Of a stretch of 8,296 nucleotides of DNA, positions 5,308-8,296 are shown piece by piece. Position numbers and translations under genes: made by a program. The notes under the pieces are model-generated. The model did no database searches. It saw nothing but the letters and a program-made list of their open reading frames with translations, and was not told the origin of the DNA. Location: NCBI GenBank assembly GCA_947446625.1, contig CANFIE010000159.1, positions 1 to 8,296 on the forward strand, in the 5' to 3' direction. Each line of letters opens with the position of its first letter. Within the stretch, counting starts at the first letter, position 1. The DNA is from Acetobacteraceae bacterium. Lineage in GTDB: Bacteria > Pseudomonadota > Alphaproteobacteria > Acetobacterales > Acetobacteraceae.

Positions 5308-5747
5308 CCCGGCGGCGCCCAACCCGGCGGCGCCATCTCAAAGCCGGCGAATTCAAAGGCCGGGCACACGGTGCAGCCAACCAGCACCCAGGCCCCCAGC
5401 GGCGCCGCCGCCTGCCACCAGCCCTCGGGCACCAGCGCGAAGCTCACCTCCCCCGCGCCCAAATCCGGCCCCAGCCGTACCGTCCGCGCCGGCTCACCGG
5501 GCGGCGCCATCTGCAATTCCAGCGCCGCGCCGCCATACCAATGCCAGGCCTCAGCCGCATCCACCTTGTGCCAATGGCTGCGCTCGCCCGCCGCCAATAA
5601 GTAATGAATCGCCGTGCCCGCACCGCGCCCGCCACCCGGCGGCACATCGCGCCACAGCTCGCGGAAATGCCCGCCCTCAGGGTGGGGTTGCAGCGCCAGC
5701 GCGGCGATCACCGCGCTGGCCGGCAAGCTCTGGTCCCGCAGGTTCAC
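5304..5747 (-). CDS. Cupin_5 (DUF985) family protein
   Basis: A 147-residue protein with the family's consecutive signatures: LQPHPEGGHFRELWR (19-33), IHYLLAAGERSHWHKVDAAEAWHWYGG (47-73), LVPEGWWQAA (106-115) and GCTVCPAFEFAGFEMA (124-139). Cupin_5 proteins are small beta-barrels; H58, H60 and H69 are candidate metal or ligand contacts, but the biochemical role is unknown. The start is taken as GTG 5745-5747 because it overlaps the GST stop as GTGA, indicating translational coupling; a longer form from 5801 would overlap the GST gene by 58 bp. The C-terminus carries a duplicated APPG (APPG-W-APPG) from a 15-bp tandem repeat. Last gene of the probable gloB-GST-cupin operon. Confidence 0.83.
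   Translation of the reverse strand: MNLRDQSLPASAVIAALALQPHPEGGHFRELWRDVPPGGGRGAGTAIHYLLAAGERSHWHKVDAAEAWHWYGGAALELQMAPPGEPARTVRLGPDLGAGEVSFALVPEGWWQAAAPLGAWVLVGCTVCPAFEFAGFEMAPPGWAPPG
5306..5335. repeat. 15-bp tandem duplication at the cupin C-terminus
   Basis: AACCCGGCGGCGCCC (5306-5320) is followed directly by AACCCGGCGGCGCCA (5321-5335), 14 of 15 identical. On the minus strand it encodes the repeated APPG before the stop. The two GGCGCC blocks could also pair as a weak hairpin at this convergent junction. Confidence 0.75.
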
Positions 5748-6334
5748 CCAACCGGCATGGACTGCGCCAGCGGCGCCAGCTTCACCACGCGGTCGTACCA
5801 CGCCGCCAGCTTCGGCGCCGCCGGCCGCCAGGGCTCGTTGGCGTAGCGGAAGTCCAGGTAGCCCAGGGCGCAGCCAATGGTGATCTCACCAATCGTGGTC
5901 AGGTCGCCCAGGCTGTCCGCCTCGCTCTCCAGCGCCGCGATGGCCTTCTCAACCTTGCCGCGCTGCAGGGCGATGTAGGAAACGCGCCCCTCATCCTGCG
6001 GCAGCGGAATCTCCCGCCGGCGCGGCTGCGACGCATCCAGAATGCCATCGCCCAGCGCCTGTTGCCGCAGCGCCTTCCAGCGCGCCGGCCCAACAGGCGG
6101 AAACAGCTTCGGCGCATCGCCAATGCTGTCCAGGTATTCGCAGATCACCGGGCTGTCGAACAACGACATGCCGTCATCCGTCACCAGCGTCGGCACCTTG
6201 TTCAGCGCATTGAACGGCGTCAGCTCCGGCGAGGTGGAGCCGATCTCCCAATCCTGGAACGTCACACCGCGCTTGATGGCGCAGGCCGTGGCCTTGCGAA
6301 CATAGGGGCTGGCGCCCGATTTGGTCAGTTTCAT
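5744..6334 (-). CDS. Glutathione S-transferase, YibF-like
   Basis: A 196-residue GST with a thioredoxin-like N-terminal domain (about 1-75) and a helical C-terminal domain (about 85-190). SGASPYVRK (6-14) is the active-site loop with a candidate catalytic Ser. NKVPTL (45-50) holds the conserved cis-Pro, P48, and DSPVI (60-64) the glutathione gamma-glutamyl contact. The layout SxxSPxVRK...KVPTLVTDDG...FDSPVICEYL is like E. coli YibF. Such enzymes bind glutathione and act in detoxification or redox chemistry; the substrate is unknown. ATG 6332-6334 has AGGGA about 6 nt upstream on the minus strand. It follows gloB by 46 bp and its TGA overlaps the cupin GTG, fitting one transcript. Confidence 0.9.
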   Translation of the reverse strand: MKLTKSGASPYVRKATACAIKRGVTFQDWEIGSTSPELTPFNALNKVPTLVTDDGMSLFDSPVICEYLDSIGDAPKLFPPVGPARWKALRQQALGDGILDASQPRRREIPLPQDEGRVSYIALQRGKVEKAIAALESEADSLGDLTTIGEITIGCALGYLDFRYANEPWRPAAPKLAAWYDRVVKLAPLAQSMPVG

Positions 6335-6380
6335 GAATATTCCCTCTGGTTCAACGCAGGTAGCCTAGCCCCCTCCGCGC

Positions 6381-7109
6381 TCAGCGAAAACTGTCCTTGG
6401 CGCTGCGAATCTCCGCCAGCTTGGCCACACTGCCAGCGCGCAGAAACGGGTTCGCCGCCATTTCCTCAGCCATGGTGGTCGGCACGGTGGGCCGCCCCGC
6501 CGCCCGCTGCACCGCGGCCTCGGCGGTGCGCGCCACCAACGCCTTGTTCTGCGGCTCCACCGTCAGCGCAAACCGCGCATTGCTCTCGGTGTATTCATGC
6601 CCGCAGCACACCAGAGTCTCGCCCGGCAGCGCCGCAAACTTCTTCAGGCTGGCGAACATCTCCTCGGCATTGCCTTCCAGCAGCCGGCCGCAGCCCAGGC
6701 TGAACAGCGTATCGCCGCACAGCAGCACCCGCGCCGTGGCGAAGTAGAACGCAATATGCCCGCGCGTATGGCCCGGCGTGTCGATCACCACCGCCTCGCT
6801 CGCCCCCAGCGCCACGGTCTCGCCCTCCGCCAGCGCCACATCCAGCTTCGGCAGCCGCCGCGCATCCGCCGCCGCGCCCACCAGCTTGGCGCCGTACTTG
6901 GCCCGCAGCGCCTCGGCGCCGGCAATGTGGTCGCCATGGTGATGCGTCAGCAGCACCATATCCAGTCGCCCGCCGCCGGCCTCCACCGCGGCAATCGCCG
7001 CCTCCGGCTCACCCGGGTCGCACAGCGCCACGGCGCCGGTGGCCGCGTCTTTCAGCAGCCACAGGTAGTTGTCGGAAAGGCACGGTACCGGCTCCACGGA
7101 AAGCGCCAT
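6381..7109 (-). CDS. gloB: Hydroxyacylglutathione hydrolase (glyoxalase II)
   Basis: A 242-residue metallo-beta-lactamase-fold hydrolase of typical glyoxalase II length. The binuclear metal site is complete: THHHGDH (55-61, giving H56, H58, D60, H61), H114 in TPGHTRGH, D133 in CGDTLFSLGCGRL and H171 in CGHEYT. The C-terminal ANPFLR (219-224) helps bind glutathione in this family. The enzyme converts S-lactoylglutathione to lactate plus glutathione, finishing methylglyoxal detoxification. ATG 7107-7109 is chosen with GAGGAG 9 nt upstream on the minus strand; an in-frame TTG at 7113-7115 is too near the Shine-Dalgarno. First gene of the leftward cluster with the GST and cupin genes, and divergent from the methyltransferase across 58 bp. 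No gloA is present. Confidence 0.95.
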   Translation of the reverse strand: MALSVEPVPCLSDNYLWLLKDAATGAVALCDPGEPEAAIAAVEAGGGRLDMVLLTHHHGDHIAGAEALRAKYGAKLVGAAADARRLPKLDVALAEGETVALGASEAVVIDTPGHTRGHIAFYFATARVLLCGDTLFSLGCGRLLEGNAEEMFASLKKFAALPGETLVCCGHEYTESNARFALTVEPQNKALVARTAEAAVQRAAGRPTVPTTMAEEMAANPFLRAGSVAKLAEIRSAKDSFR

Positions 7110-7155
7110 GGCCAAGTTCTCCTCACAGGGCCATCGAACCGGCCCGATTCCGTCC

Positions 7156-7168
7156 TATATGTCGTGCA
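7156..7168 (+). promoter_or_regulatory. Possible -10 element placing the transcript start at the methyltransferase ATG
   Basis: TATATG at 7156-7161 resembles a -10 box, and a start 6-7 nt downstream would be at or next to ATG 7168. No Shine-Dalgarno is visible before that ATG. A weak -35-like TCGAAC (7134-7139) lies at 16-nt spacing. The gene may therefore be expressed as a leaderless mRNA. This is inference from spacing only. Confidence 0.25.
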
Positions 7169-7890
7169 TGAGCCACGAGGTCCACGGGCTGGGTGATTTC
7201 TATTCGTCACCGGCCGGCCAGGTAGCCGCCAAGCTGTTGCGCCGCCGCCTGCGCCGGCTGTGGCCCAACCTGCGCGGCCAAAGCCTGCTGGGCCTGGGCT
7301 ACGCCAGCCCCTTCCTGCGCGCCTGGCGCGAGGAAGCCTCGCGCTGTATCTGCCTCATCCCCAGCCACCTGCGCCCCTGGCGCTGGCCACGCAAGGCGCC
7401 CAGCCGCACCGCCATTGCGCCCGAGGACGCCCTGCCCTTCCCCGACCTGTCCTTCGACCGACTGTTGCTGGTGCACGGGCTGGAGACCGCCGAAAACGCC
7501 CGCCGCCTGCTGCGCGAGGCCTGGCGCGTGCTGAAGGATGACGGCGTGCTGCTGGTGCTGGTGCCCAACCGCCTGGGCCTTTGGGCGCTGCGGGAAAGCA
7601 CCCCCTTCGGCCATGGCCAGCCCTATTCCCCCGGCCAGTTGGAAGCCCTGCTGCAACGCCAGATGTTCCGGGTGGAACGGCGCGAGGCCGCGCTGTTCAT
7701 GCCCCCCTTCCGCAGCCGCCTGCTGCTGCGCGGCGCCGGCGCCTGGGAACGCCTGGGCGACGCGCTTTGGCCCAGCCTGGGCGGCGTAACCCTGGTGGAA
7801 GCCCGGAAGGACATGTTTGCCGGCCTGCCGGTGCAGGCCGTGGCCGCCAAGGGCCGCCGCCGCGTGGTGGTGGCGGAGGAAGGGGCGTAG
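7168..7890 (+). CDS. Methyltransferase-11-like protein with degenerate SAM motif
   Basis: A 240-residue protein resembling the class I SAM-dependent methyltransferases that lie divergent from gloB in many alphaproteobacteria. GLGDFYSSPAGQVAAKLLRRRLRRLWP (7-33) is the characteristic N-terminus. EDALPFPDLSFDRLLLVHGLE (86-106) is the post-motif typical of Methyltransf_11, followed by LREAWRVLKDDGVLLVLVPNR (115-135). Motif I, usually DxGxGxG, is reduced to LGLGYASPFL (41-50) with the acidic residue and final glycine missing, and no obvious acidic residue ends strand 2, so catalysis or SAM binding is uncertain. ATG 7168 is preferred over the in-frame ATG 7159; neither has a clear Shine-Dalgarno. 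Longer in-frame starts would run into gloB. The substrate is unknown. Confidence 0.78.
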   Translation: MSHEVHGLGDFYSSPAGQVAAKLLRRRLRRLWPNLRGQSLLGLGYASPFLRAWREEASRCICLIPSHLRPWRWPRKAPSRTAIAPEDALPFPDLSFDRLLLVHGLETAENARRLLREAWRVLKDDGVLLVLVPNRLGLWALRESTPFGHGQPYSPGQLEALLQRQMFRVERREAALFMPPFRSRLLLRGAGAWERLGDALWPSLGGVTLVEARKDMFAGLPVQAVAAKGRRRVVVAEEGA

Positions 7891-8296
7891 CGCGCCTTGG
7901 CCGAGCCAGCGATGGCCCAGCGGTTTTCTGGGTTATGCGCTGCCCTACGAGACTCCGGCCGCCCACAAGCCCCACCCTTGCCATCTCGAATCGTTCCTAT
8001 TATGTTCACTTTGCCGGGTAACCGGCCGCTCTTTCCCAGCCGCATCCGCCCCACCTCCCCCCGTCCACGCCGGGCGCCTGCCTGCGCGCCCAGGCCCGCC
8101 ACACCCCCAACCCAGGGCCAGCGGTATTTGTCCGATCCAGCACTTTCCTCGGTTTTGCCCGCCCCCTCCCCCGGCCGCGCCCACATCCAGCCCCCCAGGC
8201 GCCGCCGCCCGCCCGCGCCCCCAAAGCCAGCCAAAGCCCCTCCCCGGCTATTTGTCCGAACAACGCATCCCCTGGCTTTCCGTCCCAACCCCCGCC
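7891..8296. other. C-rich intergenic region without a supportable gene
   Basis: From 7891 to the right edge I find no gene I can defend. The plus strand is strikingly rich in C, with many CCC runs. From 8022 to 8296 it contains no stop codon in any of the three plus frames, so open frames there mean nothing; the long minus-strand readings are Gly/Arg-rich and low complexity. An 11-bp repeat (TATTTGTCCGA) occurs twice, at 8125 and 8249. Small hairpins are seen at 8013-8026 (GCCGG-GTAA-CCGGC) and 8072-8091 (GGGCGC/GCGCCC). A -10-like TATTAT lies at 7998-8003 without a well-spaced -35. Confidence 0.6.
8125..8259. repeat. Direct repeat TATTTGTCCGA, two copies 124 bp apart
   Basis: Exact 11-mers at 8125-8135 and 8249-8259, with similar flanks (GG before; CA and GC after, allowing small gaps), so the similarity extends over roughly 25 bp. 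They are relatively AT-rich islands in very C-rich DNA. They could be copies of a dispersed short repeat or protein-binding sites; I cannot tell which. Confidence 0.5.

Noticed and set aside
5180..6703. A 507-residue plus-strand frame across the cupin, GST and gloB genes
   Set aside because: Low-complexity Pro/Ala/Arg translation antisense to three conserved genes.
7623..8288. A 221-residue minus-strand frame covering the right-hand region
   Set aside because: It overlaps the methyltransferase antisense and is Gly/Arg-rich; the region is stop-poor because of composition, so openness is not evidence.
8002..8296. A plus-strand open frame from ATG 8002 running off the edge, beside a TATTAT box
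   Set aside because: Proline/arginine low-complexity product, no ribosome-binding site, and all three frames are stop-free here.

Overview
The window is about two-thirds G+C by eye, densely packed, and codes like an alphaproteobacterium. The metX-metW pair, an AapJ/BztA-type amino-acid binding protein, a PhaB reductase and a gloB gene divergent from a methyltransferase together suggest Rhodospirillales, possibly Acetobacteraceae/Roseomonas-like. That placement is inference from gene content and codon use; there is no rRNA or marker gene here to settle it. No tRNA, rRNA, CRISPR array, transposase or defence gene is visible. The genes are ordinary metabolic ones; the most interesting material is between them.

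Layout. 1-776 (+): the end of metX and complete metW (methionine biosynthesis). 773-876: first copy (A) of a roughly 105-bp two-hairpin repeat. 889-1104 (-): a small uncharacterised gene. 1244-2263 (+): an orphan amino-acid ABC transporter binding protein. 2264-2528: an intergenic region with a terminator that works on the minus strand and a plausible minus-strand small RNA. 2529-3251 (+): phaB, then 3329-3970 (+): a double YCII-domain protein. 3967-4072: second copy (B) of the repeat, inverted relative to A. 4069-4407 (-): a phage-holin-family (DUF360-like) membrane protein, divergent from 4456-5307 (+), a DMT/EamA exporter. 5304-7109 (-): a likely gloB-GST-cupin (DUF985) operon transcribed leftward, whose last stop codon overlaps that of the exporter. 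7168-7890 (+): an atypical SAM-methyltransferase-like protein divergent from gloB. 7891-8296: no convincing gene, a strongly C-rich plus strand.

How the parts relate. metX and metW are translationally adjacent and belong to one pathway. phaB acts in polyhydroxybutyrate synthesis but has no phaA or phaC beside it. gloB, the GST and the cupin gene are closely packed (46-nt gap, then a 4-nt GTGA overlap), consistent with a glutathione-linked detoxification unit. Both repeat copies sit exactly between convergent genes, and their CTAG ends supply stop codons of adjoining genes (both neighbours for copy B, metW for copy A as TAA). This arrangement suggests a mobile or amplified element that now serves as a bidirectional transcription end.
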